Counted from the first letter of the stretch, positions 1 to 9,694 are shown. The stretch: 52,591 nucleotides of DNA from an uncultured Desulfobacteraceae bacterium (GCA_903909505.1 CAIVVZ010000126.1:1-52591); one strand, 5' to 3'. The notes: generated by a model from the sequence alone, not told the origin. A program made the numbers and translations.

Positions 1-7
1 ACAATAA

Positions 8-83
8 GCCCCCGTAGCTCAGTGGATAGAGCAATGGTTTCCTAAACCATTGGCCGGGTGTCCGATTCACCCCGGGGGCACCA
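8..83 (+). tRNA. tRNA-Arg (anticodon CCT), CCA encoded
   Basis: A complete cloverleaf can be folded. The acceptor stem pairs 8-14 with 73-79, the D stem is GCTC/GAGC, the anticodon stem ATGGT/ACCAT closes the loop TTCCTAA with anticodon CCT at 41-43, and the T stem is GGGTG/CACCC. The 3' CCA (81-83) is encoded. The T loop reads TCCGATT, so the usual T55 is C, which is uncommon. tRNA-Arg(CCT) genes are frequent integration sites, and the DNA after this one is AT-rich, but I could not find a matching att repeat. Confidence 0.95.
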
Positions 84-684
84 CTGTAATATTAATGGGT
101 TATGCCTATTTTTTGATGGTTTGCATAACCCCTATTTGTGTTCTGGGGAAAGAATGGGGAAAGAAAATGAAAATTATAAAATAAATGGCCTTGGAAAATT
201 GGGTAAAATTATTATATTAAAAAATTGTGGTTTTCGTACTTATTTCCGGTAACTTCAATATCATCTTCTTTTAAAATCCAACCACAAATATTCAAATTCA
301 AATTCAAATTTATCAAATATTTAAATTTCATATTTTCTGTGCCAACCGAATTTCATCATAAATTTCGTGAACCAATGTAGTTTTTTGGGAAGTGATTTCT
401 CTTCTCTTTCTAAAAATTTCAGTACAATGAGAATTGGCTGCACAACCTATTGATATCGGCTTCTTTAGGAGGATTTAGGACTCCTCCCCAAAATCCACAT
501 AATCAGGAATAATTCGAAAATAATAAATCAAGAAAAAGCAAAAGAAATTAGAAACTGACAACAAAGCGTTTCAGAGCATTGGCAGGCAATAATAGGCATG
601 AGATTGAAGAAAGGAATTTCTGGAATCAATTTTTCATTTCCCTTTTTGGAAAGGGAGATTAAGACGGGCCATGAAAGGGTGGAT
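84..684. other. AT-rich intergenic stretch without a convincing gene
   Basis: Between the tRNA and the first outer-membrane factor gene there is about 600 nt of markedly AT-rich DNA with short A/T runs and small direct repeats around 288-330 (repeats of TTCAAA/ATTCAAA). The short open frames have no Shine-Dalgarno site and no recognisable protein. A small GC hairpin (GGAGG/CCTCC) lies near 470-487 and a palindrome at 639-656. It could be decayed island DNA next to a tRNA, but no integrase, transposase or att repeat is visible. Confidence 0.6.
639..656. repeat. Short palindrome of the CCCTTT/AAAGGG type
   Basis: TCCCTTT and AAAGGGA arms separated by TTGG. Similar palindromes occur at 31226-31243, 42029-42067 and 42796-42832, suggesting a small dispersed repeat family. 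Here it lies in the leader of the outer-membrane factor gene, about 30 nt before the preferred start. Confidence 0.45.
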
Positions 685-2049
685 ATGCACCAAATGTATT
701 TTCGAAATATCGTTTGGCCGAAATTTTTCACAATTCTGCCGATGGTCTTTTTCCTGATCGTCGTATCCCTTGCTCAGGCTGCGGAGAATGAGCTCACAGT
801 GCTTGAGGCTCGTATCACCGGATCACCCTCCTTGCGTGACTTGTTGTCATTAGTCTATCAAGCAAGCCCGGAGGTAAAGGCGGCAAAAGCATCATGGCGG
901 GGCTCCATTGAAAAATATCGGGTGGAAACCGGGTATCCGGATCCCACAATCACGACCCTATATTATCCGTACGATCCTTCCAGAGACTGGGGCAATAAAC
1001 GGTTTGAAGCAATGTTCTCGCAGACGATTCCGTTTCCGGGAAAACTGGCGGCTGCAGGACGTGTGGCCGAAACCGAATCGCAGATAGCCAAACTGGAACT
1101 TGACCGGACGGTTCGGGATACGGCGGTCAAGGTTCGTGAGTCTTACCATGAACTACAGTACATCCGAGAGGCGGTTCGAATTGCCGAACATAACCGGTTG
1201 GCGCTTGAACACCTCAGGAATATCGGAGAAACAGCCTATGCCCAAAATCGGACGGCGCTTTATGACGTCCTGAAGGCCCAGTCCCAATCCGGGCAGGTGC
1301 AGTATGACAGGCTGCTGCTTGAGGAACTCGAAAGAACCGAGATCACCCGTCTGAACGCGCTTCTGAACCGGCCGCCTGAAGCGGCCATCGGGCCCCTTCA
1401 GGATGAACCCATGGTGCCTCTGGTTTATGGACTGAATGATATTTACACCCTTGCAGAAACCCATCGGGAGGAAATCCGGGTGGCCACGGTTGGAGCGGAC
1501 AAATCCCGCGCCGAAGTCGAAGTGGCCCGTTACCAGAACCTGCCCGAGTTCATGGTGGGATTCAAGTACGAATACGATGCGCCGGATGCACCCGATGCTT
1601 CCGCAAACAACTTTTACGGAATCCAGTTCGGCATGACCCTTCCGATCTGGTGGAATAAAAACGCCGGCAGGCGGGAAGCGGCCCGGGCCGGAACCGAAAA
1701 AGCCGCGGCCCTGGTAAACGTTCAGATCAACGAAGCCCGCAGCCTGATACGGGAGACGTTTTTCAGGCTTAAAAACGCCGAAAGACTCATTACCCTTTAT
1801 CGCGATCAGCTTCTTCCCCAGGCCACAAAAGCCATGGAGACAGCCGAAATATGGAACCGCGAGGGACAGGGCAGTCTGACCGATTTCGTGGAAACGGAAG
1901 CGGTCTGGTATAATTTTCAGCTTGCGCTGGCTAGATCCCGGGCCGATTATGGCAAATACCTGGCAAGGCTTGAGGGAATCGTCGGCACCAGCCTCACCGG
2001 CAAGCCGGAAAATGACCAGTACCCGTCGCGGACGGAGGCAGCGCCATGA
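685..2049 (+). CDS. TolC/CusC-like outer-membrane efflux protein (first of two)
   Basis: Outer-membrane factor of a tripartite efflux system, expected to form the periplasm-spanning exit duct for the RND pump encoded downstream. An N-terminal signal peptide has a hydrophobic stretch ending near AQAAENE. The mature part is rich in the long amphipathic helices typical of TolC repeats (for example KAAKASWRGSIEKY and the second half with AEIWNREGQGSLTDFVE). The frame is open from 598, but I prefer ATG 685 because GAAAGGG lies at proper distance and the signal peptide then starts near the N-terminus. It overlaps the next gene by 4 nt (ATGA), so translation is probably coupled. Confidence 0.88.
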   Translation: MHQMYFRNIVWPKFFTILPMVFFLIVVSLAQAAENELTVLEARITGSPSLRDLLSLVYQASPEVKAAKASWRGSIEKYRVETGYPDPTITTLYYPYDPSRDWGNKRFEAMFSQTIPFPGKLAAAGRVAETESQIAKLELDRTVRDTAVKVRESYHELQYIREAVRIAEHNRLALEHLRNIGETAYAQNRTALYDVLKAQSQSGQVQYDRLLLEELERTEITRLNALLNRPPEAAIGPLQDEPMVPLVYGLNDIYTLAETHREEIRVATVGADKSRAEVEVARYQNLPEFMVGFKYEYDAPDAPDASANNFYGIQFGMTLPIWWNKNAGRREAARAGTEKAAALVNVQINEARSLIRETFFRLKNAERLITLYRDQLLPQATKAMETAEIWNREGQGSLTDFVETEAVWYNFQLALARSRADYGKYLARLEGIVGTSLTGKPENDQYPSRTEAAP

Positions 2050-3692
2050 AAATGCGCCGAAGTATCAAAGATCGAAAGGACCAAAGACCGGAAGTCTCGA
2101 AAAGAGAAAGAACCGAAGATCAAAAGCGCCGGAATTTTTCTCCTTTTGTGGGTGCGGACTTGGGGACTTTTGCTTTATTGCTGGCAGTGGTCGTTTTCTG
2201 TCCTGCCTGTTCCCATTATGGGAAGCTGTCCGAGGACTATGAAGCTTACAGCCCGCCGGCTATCGTGTCTCCCCCGGTATCTCAGGCACCCAAGCCTGCG
2301 GCGGATTCGCAGGCAGATGTTGATTTCAGGAATCAGAAAGCGCGGCTCGAAGAGATGAGCCGTCGATGGGAATCTGCGCTGAATGCCCCGGCAACGGATA
2401 CCCGGTTTTTTACGCCGGCGCCGGACCAGTTATCCGGCCTGGAACCGGCAGGCCGCGATGCAGCGGCTGCTGCCCGGGCGCTATCCTCCGGATTTACCCT
2501 GGAAACGCTTGAGATATTGGCGCTTCTCAGAAACCCAGGGGTGATTTCGGCTGAAAAGACGTTTCGGGGCAAGCTTCAGGCCTATAGCCAAGTATCAAAC
2601 CTGGATGAAATGCTGAGGCAGTATTCCGCGTTTACCCAGGCGGTTATGACCGGCGTCGGAGACATGGGCGACAAGGAATCGCCGGCCATGAAATTTCCCT
2701 TTCCCGGAGTTTTGGCCCTGAAGGGCGAGATTGTCAATCAGGAAGTGAAAATCGCCCGTGAAGAGCTCGAGACGGTCCGAAAAACCGTGGTTACGGATAG
2801 CCGCAAGGTTTTCTGGAATCTGGCTTACAACCGTCATGCGCAAGAGATTACCGGCGACACGCTTGAGCTTCTCGATCAGCTCGAGCTTTCGGCCCGGAAA
2901 CGCTACGAGGTCGGCAAGGAATTGCTGGAGGATGTGATTCGGGTTCAGATTCAGCAAGAGAAGATGCGGGAAGAGCAGAACACGCTGAAAGAAGAGCAGA
3001 AAAGCCTTCAGACGGATATTCGAAAGATTGTTGATTTGGCTCCCGGATCCAATATCGGATTGCCGGCAACCCGCGAACCCAGGCGCGATCTTCCGGCAAT
3101 TGACAGGGTATCTGATCTGGCCTTGGAGCAAAGCCAGGACTTAAGAACGATTCGGGCCATGATCGGCAGAATGGAGCGGATGATCGAAATGGCGGAAACG
3201 GAAATCTATCCCCGCTTTACCCAGAATCTCTCCTTATTTGAAAACAAGGCCGTCCTTCAGGTGGGCTCGATACGGACGGAGGCGCCTTTTGCCGATGTCG
3301 AAAGGTCTTCCGTTGGAGAAGGACTGCCGAAAAATCCGTGGTTCGGCCTGGGAGATGCCTATTTGCGGGAAACCCGGGAAAAGCTCGAGGCCCTCAGAAA
3401 TGAGTTGAAAAATGCGGAAAACGTCATACGTTTCAGGATCAGGGAAGGGTGGTTCAAGCTGGATCTGGCCATCCGGGAAGAGCGGCTCTATACGAAAAAG
3501 ATCAGGGAGCTTTCCCGTCTCTCCGCGGAAGTTACGGGCCTGCGGTATGAAGCCGGTATTACGGAGATGCGGGATGTCATCGAATTTAACATGACATGGT
3601 TTGAATCCCGCCTGATCAGCGAGCGGAAAAAAAGCCAAATCGGAATTGCACGGGCCGATCTGGAAGAAATGATCGGAGCATCGTTGCAATAA
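2046..3692 (+). CDS. Second TolC-family outer-membrane factor, probable lipoprotein
   Basis: TolC-like protein of 548 residues with long coiled helices (EEQNTLKEEQKSLQTDIRK; LEALRNELKNAENVIRFRIR). It is predicted to be exported: a hydrophobic segment ends in a lipobox-like F-C-P-A-C around residues 51-55, although the -3 position is not canonical. The first ~36 residues are extremely charged and encoded by a purine-rich repeat-like stretch (about 2050-2135), so the true start could be a later GTG/TTG. The gene sits between another outer-membrane factor and the CusB-like adaptor. Two outer-membrane factors in one RND operon is unusual; they may form a mixed channel or serve different conditions. 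Confidence 0.78.
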   Translation: MKMRRSIKDRKDQRPEVSKRERTEDQKRRNFSPFVGADLGTFALLLAVVVFCPACSHYGKLSEDYEAYSPPAIVSPPVSQAPKPAADSQADVDFRNQKARLEEMSRRWESALNAPATDTRFFTPAPDQLSGLEPAGRDAAAAARALSSGFTLETLEILALLRNPGVISAEKTFRGKLQAYSQVSNLDEMLRQYSAFTQAVMTGVGDMGDKESPAMKFPFPGVLALKGEIVNQEVKIAREELETVRKTVVTDSRKVFWNLAYNRHAQEITGDTLELLDQLELSARKRYEVGKELLEDVIRVQIQQEKMREEQNTLKEEQKSLQTDIRKIVDLAPGSNIGLPATREPRRDLPAIDRVSDLALEQSQDLRTIRAMIGRMERMIEMAETEIYPRFTQNLSLFENKAVLQVGSIRTEAPFADVERSSVGEGLPKNPWFGLGDAYLRETREKLEALRNELKNAENVIRFRIREGWFKLDLAIREERLYTKKIRELSRLSAEVTGLRYEAGITEMRDVIEFNMTWFESRLISERKKSQIGIARADLEEMIGASLQ

Positions 3693-3703
3693 GGTTGAGA
3701 AGG

Positions 3704-5032
3704 ATGGGCGTTGCGATGTTGAAAAAAATACCTTTAAAAATAATTCTGGCCATACTGGTTGCAGCGGTTCTGATCATCGGTGTATCTTGGCGCCTGGGCT
3801 ATCATCAGGGGGCGAACAAGCCGTTGTCGGGGTCTTCAGGCTCCCATAAGCTGCTTTTTTACCGCAATCCCATGAATCCGGCCATTACCTCACCGGCCCC
3901 TGCCAAGGATGAGATGGGCATGGATTATATTCCGGTATACGCGGACGATGCCACGACCCCGATTAAATCCGCACAGCAGCAGGCCGATGATTTTTTCGGT
4001 GATGAAACCAAGGTTTCGGGTCTTGGCGTGGTCACGATGACGGAGCAGGGAATCAGACTGTCGGGCGTTCAGGTTGTGTCGGCCGTACAGGAAAAGATCC
4101 AGCGCGCCCTTCGTACCGTGGGATTGGTTGTGCCGGATGAAACTCGAATCCACCGGGTGCAGACCAAGGTCGGGGGCTGGGTGGAAACCCTTCTTGTCAA
4201 TTATATGGGGCAGCTCGTTAAAAAAGGCAGTCCCATCCTTTCGATATATTCGCCGGAACTCTTGAGCAGCCAGGAAGAATTTATCAAGACCCGGCAATTG
4301 GCTTTACGGCCGGTTGCGGACGCCGGAGACCGGACATTCGCTCAGAGACTGCGCCAGTCCGCGCAGCGCCGTCTGGAGCTCTTCGACGTCCCGCCGGACT
4401 TCATCAAGGAACTCGAACGCACTGGAAAACCCCAGCGTACGGTCACCCTTCTTTCTCCGGCGGACGGCTTTATCACGGCCAAGGACATCTTCCCGGGCCA
4501 GGAAGTCAAGCCGGGAATGGAGCTTTACACGGTTTCGGATCTGTCGGTAGTCTGGGTGGATGCCGAGGTGTATGAGTATGAAACCCGCGACGTACACGTC
4601 GGACAAGAGGGTGTTCTGACAACGTCCTTTGATCCGTCACTTCGGCTTACCGGAAAAATTGCCTATATCTATCCCTACCTGAATCGGGAGAGTCGGACCC
4701 TGAAACTGCGGTTCGATTTCGACAACAAGGACCTGCGTCTCAAGCCCGGAATGTATGTGGATATCAATCTCATGATCGATTACGGGGAGGGAATCGTCAT
4801 TCCCGATTCCGCCATCATGGATTCGGGAACCCGCCAGGTGGTTTTTGTGGATAAAGGCGAAGGCCGGTTCGAGCCCCGGGAGGTGAAGGCGGGGGGTAGA
4901 AGCGAAGGGAAAACCCAGGTGCTGTCGGGGCTGAACGTCCAGGACCGGGTGGTGGTAAAAGCCAATTTTCTGCTGGATTCCGAGTCTCGCCTCCGAGCCC
5001 TTATCGATGCTGCAATGGCTGCGAAAAAATAG
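3704..5032 (+). CDS. cusB: CusB-like periplasmic adaptor (membrane fusion protein) with metal-binding N-terminus
   Basis: RND adaptor linking the inner-membrane pump to the outer-membrane duct. An N-terminal membrane anchor is followed near residues 50-79 by a heavy-metal-binding-type motif (YRNPMNPAITSPAP then KDEMGMDYIPVY). Its Met residues fit Cu(I)/Ag(I) better than divalent ions. Barrel-sandwich (GGWVETLLVNYMGQLVKKG) and beta-barrel parts follow. The frame is open from TTG 3695; ATG 3704 with AAGG at 3691-3694 is preferred and ATG 3716 is possible. It is 11 nt after the outer-membrane factor and 8 nt before the pump gene, in one operon. Confidence 0.88.
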   Translation: MGVAMLKKIPLKIILAILVAAVLIIGVSWRLGYHQGANKPLSGSSGSHKLLFYRNPMNPAITSPAPAKDEMGMDYIPVYADDATTPIKSAQQQADDFFGDETKVSGLGVVTMTEQGIRLSGVQVVSAVQEKIQRALRTVGLVVPDETRIHRVQTKVGGWVETLLVNYMGQLVKKGSPILSIYSPELLSSQEEFIKTRQLALRPVADAGDRTFAQRLRQSAQRRLELFDVPPDFIKELERTGKPQRTVTLLSPADGFITAKDIFPGQEVKPGMELYTVSDLSVVWVDAEVYEYETRDVHVGQEGVLTTSFDPSLRLTGKIAYIYPYLNRESRTLKLRFDFDNKDLRLKPGMYVDINLMIDYGEGIVIPDSAIMDSGTRQVVFVDKGEGRFEPREVKAGGRSEGKTQVLSGLNVQDRVVVKANFLLDSESRLRALIDAAMAAKK

Positions 5033-5040
5033 GACAGGCC

Positions 5041-8000
5041 ATGATAAAAAAGATCATCGAATTTTCAGCGCACAACCGCTTGCTGGTTGTCATGTTTACG
5101 ATTGCCGTCATGGTCATGGCCGTTTACGCGCTTAAATCCATCCGCCTGGATGCGCTTCCGGATCTGTCCGACACGCAGGTCATCATTTACTCCAAATGGG
5201 ATCGCTCTCCAGACATCATTGAGGATCAGGTGACCTATCCCATTGTCTCAACCCTGCTCGGCGCTCCGGACGTAAAGGCGGTCCGCGGCTTATCGGATTT
5301 TGGTTTTTCATATATTTATGTCATTTTTAAAGACGGGACCGATATCTACTGGGCAAGGTCGCGGGTTCTGGAATATCTTTCCAAAATCCAGTCCAGGCTT
5401 CCCGAAGGCGTGCGGACGGAACTGGGACCGGATGCGACCGGTGTGGGCTGGGTCTATCAATATGTCCTGGAGGACCGCTCCGGCGAGCATTCCCTGGATC
5501 AGCTCCGGTCCTATCAGGACTGGACCCTGCGATATGCCATCCAGTCGGTTCCCGGCGTGGCGGAGGTGGCATCCATCGGCGGCTTTGTCAAACAATACCA
5601 GATCACCGTCGATCCCAACCGCCTGTCGGCTTACGGAATATCTTTCAACATGCTCTCCGCCCTCATTCGGGAGTCCAACAATGAGGTGGGCGGCCGGCTG
5701 ATCGAGTTTACAGGCGCCGAATACATGATTCGGGGCAGGGGATACAGTCGGAGCATTGCGGATTTTGAGAGTATTGTGGTCAAGGTCACCCCTTCCGGCA
5801 CGCCGGTGCTTCTGAAAGACATTGGCCGGGTGGAGCTGGGGCCTGAAATCCGCCGTGGAGTCTCCGACCTGGACGGAAAAGGAGATGCCGTGGGAGGCAT
5901 CGTGGTCATGCGCCACGGAGAAAACGCCCTGAACGTCATCAACCTGGTGAAGGAAAAACTAAAGGAACTTGAGCCCTATCTTCCCAAGGGGGTGGAGATC
6001 CTTCCCGCCTATGACCGCTCAAACCTCATCACCCGCGCCCTGAATACGCTTAGCCACGAGCTGAAAATCGAGATGATCATCGTCTCCTTTGTCATTCTAA
6101 TTTTTCTCTGGCACATACCTTCCGCCATCGTGCCCATTGTCACTATCCCGGTATCGGTCCTGATTTCATTTATTCCATTGTATTTTATGGGGGTCACGGT
6201 CAATATCATGTCGCTTGCCGGCATCGCCATATCCATCGGGGTTCTGGTGGATGGGGCCATCGTGGAAGTCGAGAATGCGTACAACAAGCTCTATCACTGG
6301 CAGGCGGATGGAAGAAAGGGGGACTTTCACAAAGTGAGGCTGGAAGCTCTCGTGGAAGTGGGACCTTCGGTGTTTTTCTCGCTTCTGGTCATTGCCGTGG
6401 CGTTTCTGCCCATCTTTGCACTGGTGGATCAGGAAGGTCGGCTGTTCAGGCCCCTGGCGTATTCAAAGAATCTGGCCATGGCGATAGCCGCGATTCTGGC
6501 CATTACCCTGGACCCGGCCATGCGGATGTTTTTTACCCGGATGGACCCGTTCACATTTTCGCCCAAATGGCTTTCCTGGCTGACCACCAAAGCACTGGTT
6601 GGAACCTATTATTCAGAAGATTTTCATCCCATCAGCCGGAACATTTTTAAGGTCTATGGGCCGGCCTGCCGCTTTGTTCTGGCCTGGCCCAAATCCGTTA
6701 TCGCCGCCTCTGTGGCGATGGTTGCCCTGAGTATACCGGTTTACCTGAATCTGGGTTCTGAATTCATGCCGCCTTTGAATGAAGGCACCATTCTTTACAT
6801 GCCGACAACGCTTCCCGGGATTTCGGTGGCTCAGGCCCAGGAACTCCTGACAACACAGGACCGGGTGCTGCGGGCGTTTCCGGAAGTGGAACGGGTTTTC
6901 GGCAAAGCCGGGCGGGCGGACACCTCTACGGACCCGGCCCCTTTCTCCATGATGGAAACAACGGTGGTTCTAAAGACCGAAAATGAATGGAGAGGAAAAG
7001 ACAGATGGTATTCCGCGTGGGTTCCGGATCGGCTGAAATTTCTGGTTCGGCCGATCTGGCCGGATCACATTTCCTGGGAAGAGCTGGTCGCCGAAATGGA
7101 CAAGGCCCTTCAAATTCCCGGGGTTTCCAATGCATGGACCATGCCCATCAAGGCGAGGATCGACATGCTCACAACCGGCATTCGTACGCCGGTCGGCATC
7201 AAGGTTCTTGGATCGGATTTAAAGGAGGTCGAACGCATCGGGCTCGATCTGGAACAAGCCATTCGCGACATTCCGGGAACCCGTAGCGTGTTTGCCGAGC
7301 GGGTGGCCGGAGGCTATTTTGTAGATTTTGAGCCGCGCCGGGATCAGCTTGCCAGATACGGACTGACCATTGCGCAGGTTCAGATGGAAATTACCGGCGC
7401 CATCGGCGGTGAAAACATCACCACCACCGTGGAGGGCAGGGAACGCTACCCGGTCAATTTGCGCTACCCCCGCGAACTTCGCGAGGATATGGATAAACTC
7501 CGGCGGGTTCTGGTCCCAACGCCGACAGGCGCCCAGATTCCGCTTTCGCAGCTGGCGGACATCAAACTGGCGCAGGGGCCGGCCATGCTGCGGGATGAAA
7601 ACGGATTTCTGGCCGGTTATGTCTATGTGGACATTTCCGGCAGGGACGTGGGTGGTTACGTGGAGGAGGCCAAAAAGCGTGTCCACGACACGGTTTCGCT
7701 CAAGCCCGGCTATCTGCTTCAGTGGAGCGGTCAGTACGAAAACATGATCCGGGTGCGGGAACGGCTTAAGGTCGTCATCCCCGTTACACTCCTTCTGATC
7801 TTTTTTCTGCTGTATATGAACACGCAATCAGCCTTTAAAACCACGGTGGTCATGCTGGCTGTCCCATTTTCGGCCATCGGCGCGATATGGCTGTTTTACT
7901 TTCTGGATTACAACGTTTCCATTGCCGCATGGGTGGGAATGATCGCACTGATGGGCCTTGACGCCGAGACCGGAGTTTTTATGCTTCTTTTTCTGGATCT

Positions 8001-8289
8001 GTCGGTTGACGATGCCAAAAAACGGGGTAAACTGAATTCTTCCGAAGAATTGGATGAAGCGATCATGCATGGGGCCGTCAAGCGCGCGCGGCCCAAGATG
8101 ATGACCGTTGCCGCCGCCTTCATGGGTCTTCTTCCCATTATGTGGTCCACTTCCGCGGGGGCGGACGTGATGAAACGGATCGCCGCCCCCATGATCGGCG
8201 GCCTGATCACCTCCTTCCTTCTGGAGCTTCTGGTCTATCCGGCAATCTATAAGCTCTGGAAAGAACGGACGGAGCTGAAAAAGACTTGA
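5041..8289 (+). CDS. cusA: CusA/CzcA-family heavy-metal RND efflux pump
   Basis: Inner-membrane proton-driven RND transporter of 1082 residues, close to the usual ~1050. The transmembrane relay motif GVLVDGAIVEVENAY places Asp at residue 404, matching the essential TM4 Asp of CusA/CzcA. The porter domain contains FSMMETT (Met 637/638) and RIDMLTTGIRTPVGIKV (Met 709). The latter aligns with one of the Met-cluster positions of CusA, so Cu(I)/Ag(I) is the inferred substrate. It follows the adaptor gene by 8 nt. No frameshift is seen. CzcA-type divalent specificity cannot be excluded by motif reading alone. Confidence 0.92.
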   Translation: MIKKIIEFSAHNRLLVVMFTIAVMVMAVYALKSIRLDALPDLSDTQVIIYSKWDRSPDIIEDQVTYPIVSTLLGAPDVKAVRGLSDFGFSYIYVIFKDGTDIYWARSRVLEYLSKIQSRLPEGVRTELGPDATGVGWVYQYVLEDRSGEHSLDQLRSYQDWTLRYAIQSVPGVAEVASIGGFVKQYQITVDPNRLSAYGISFNMLSALIRESNNEVGGRLIEFTGAEYMIRGRGYSRSIADFESIVVKVTPSGTPVLLKDIGRVELGPEIRRGVSDLDGKGDAVGGIVVMRHGENALNVINLVKEKLKELEPYLPKGVEILPAYDRSNLITRALNTLSHELKIEMIIVSFVILIFLWHIPSAIVPIVTIPVSVLISFIPLYFMGVTVNIMSLAGIAISIGVLVDGAIVEVENAYNKLYHWQADGRKGDFHKVRLEALVEVGPSVFFSLLVIAVAFLPIFALVDQEGRLFRPLAYSKNLAMAIAAILAITLDPAMRMFFTRMDPFTFSPKWLSWLTTKALVGTYYSEDFHPISRNIFKVYGPACRFVLAWPKSVIAASVAMVALSIPVYLNLGSEFMPPLNEGTILYMPTTLPGISVAQAQELLTTQDRVLRAFPEVERVFGKAGRADTSTDPAPFSMMETTVVLKTENEWRGKDRWYSAWVPDRLKFLVRPIWPDHISWEELVAEMDKALQIPGVSNAWTMPIKARIDMLTTGIRTPVGIKVLGSDLKEVERIGLDLEQAIRDIPGTRSVFAERVAGGYFVDFEPRRDQLARYGLTIAQVQMEITGAIGGENITTTVEGRERYPVNLRYPRELREDMDKLRRVLVPTPTGAQIPLSQLADIKLAQGPAMLRDENGFLAGYVYVDISGRDVGGYVEEAKKRVHDTVSLKPGYLLQWSGQYENMIRVRERLKVVIPVTLLLIFFLLYMNTQSAFKTTVVMLAVPFSAIGAIWLFYFLDYNVSIAAWVGMIALMGLDAETGVFMLLFLDLSVDDAKKRGKLNSSEELDEAIMHGAVKRARPKMMTVAAAFMGLLPIMWSTSAGADVMKRIAAPMIGGLITSFLLELLVYPAIYKLWKERTELKKT

Positions 8290-8376
8290 AACGACCGTAA
8301 AAAGTCATATTGTGTGGATACGCAGGGACTCTGGCTGCGCTGCATGAATCAAACATGGACAATAAAGGAGAAGGCG

Positions 8377-8832
8377 ATGAAAAAGACGGTACTGTTTGGG
8401 GTGATGTTGATGGTTTTTGGGATAGGCCCGATATTTGCGGCATCCGCGGGTCACAACAGCATGGGACAGATGCTCCATCACAGCACGGTGGACGGGTATG
8501 GCTTGATGTATCATGTCCTGGATATGGCGGAACGAGCTGTCATGATGAAGGGAATGGAAGGGATGGAAATGCCCGGCATGAGCAAAAGCCCCGATATTAC
8601 CAATCATCTCATGGTTTATATCACCGATCCGGGGGGGAAACCCGTTTCAGGGAAGATCGGATTCATGATTACCGGCCCGGACGGCAAGGAGCAGAAAACC
8701 CTTACCATGGGAATGCATGACGGCTACGGCGCGGATGTCAGTTTCAAGGAAAAGGGGATTTACAAGATCAAAACCAAGGCGGTGATTGGCGGGAACACGT
8801 TACTGGATGAATTTTCCCACGAAGTTAAATAG
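8377..8832 (+). CDS. Exported Met/His-rich protein, probable periplasmic copper-handling partner
   Basis: A 151-residue exported protein starting at ATG 8377 with a strong AAGGAGAAGG site. The signal peptide ends around FAASAG. The mature N-terminus is dense in Met and His (NSMGQMLHHST; MMKGMEGMEMPGMSK), a composition typical of Cu(I)/Ag(I) chaperones such as those accompanying Cus pumps. The C-terminal ~80 residues (HLMVYITDPGGKPVSGKIGF onward) look like a small beta-sandwich of the YtkA/FixH type. It is 87 nt after the pump gene and likely in the same operon. It is not a CusF homologue by sequence; metal delivery is inference. Confidence 0.75.
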   Translation: MKKTVLFGVMLMVFGIGPIFAASAGHNSMGQMLHHSTVDGYGLMYHVLDMAERAVMMKGMEGMEMPGMSKSPDITNHLMVYITDPGGKPVSGKIGFMITGPDGKEQKTLTMGMHDGYGADVSFKEKGIYKIKTKAVIGGNTLLDEFSHEVK

Positions 8833-9025
8833 CGGCGCGGGATGATGAAAAAAATATATACATCTTTAAAATTATCCAGTATGATCATTGGATAACCCTT
8901 TGTCCGCTGGCTGTTACGGGGAATCCGCATCCTTTTTTCCCCGATGAACAAGCCGAATAACCCACGACGCCGACAACACGGGTATCGGTTGAATGCGAAT
9001 TGGTATATTAGTAAGGGAGGAGTAA

Positions 9026-9694
9026 ATGGGAAATATCAATCTAGAAGATGCAAAAGTAGCTTATGAAGGTCAAATGCTTCCCGCCATTAATCTGATCAGT
9101 AAATTGCAAACGCAACTTCAGGAGGCGGCATCTCGGATGGCTGCCATTGCCACAACGCTGGGGGATCTTCAAACAGCACTGCTTAACTCCCACACTGTGG
9201 AAGTGAAGTTGACGCTTTCCAAGGAAGATTACGGCAGATTCAGGTCAATGGGGGGAATGGATGATAACGAACGGATCCGTAAAGCCGTTTTGACCGCCAT
9301 TCATCCTGAAGAATCCGGAATTTCCTCAAGTCCCGGCGAATTCCGACCAACTGCCCCTCCGGACTTCCGTCCTTTGGGCACACCTTCACCAGAACCCATC
9401 CTGCCTTCAAATCCAGAACCTGAGATGACTGAACGAATTCTTCAGGAGCAGCTTGTTGACGAAGAACCCGTAAATATAAAGAAATCAACCGCCAAATGTC
9501 CAAGATGTCAGTCCCTGATTGATTTGCCTAAGGCGACAAACGACCTGTTGCCGGTTGAGATCAAGTGCGGGAAATGCGGCGCCAAGTGTTTGGTGAAACC
9601 CAAGGCAATAAGCGGCGAAAAATCCAATAGAACCGGATTTGAATCCCTTGATGAATCGGCTTACGGAAAGCTGTTTGATACGCTATCCACATAG
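9026..9694 (+). CDS. Unknown protein with N-terminal helical region and C-terminal zinc ribbon
   Basis: A 222-residue protein with an excellent AGGGAGGAG site. Residues 1-60 are predicted helical/coiled (ISKLQTQLQEAASRMAAIAT). A Pro-rich linker covers roughly 100-140, and residues ~160-190 carry CPRC and CGKC plus a further Cys, a zinc-ribbon pattern. I do not recognise the family. The arrangement suggests a cytoplasmic oligomeric protein with a metal-stabilised tail. It precedes the universal stress protein gene by 62 nt and could be co-transcribed with it. Confidence 0.7.
   Translation: MGNINLEDAKVAYEGQMLPAINLISKLQTQLQEAASRMAAIATTLGDLQTALLNSHTVEVKLTLSKEDYGRFRSMGGMDDNERIRKAVLTAIHPEESGISSSPGEFRPTAPPDFRPLGTPSPEPILPSNPEPEMTERILQEQLVDEEPVNIKKSTAKCPRCQSLIDLPKATNDLLPVEIKCGKCGAKCLVKPKAISGEKSNRTGFESLDESAYGKLFDTLST

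Noticed and set aside
58..252. A short frame starting inside the tRNA
   Set aside because: It begins within the tRNA and has no ribosome site; composition matches AT-rich noncoding DNA.
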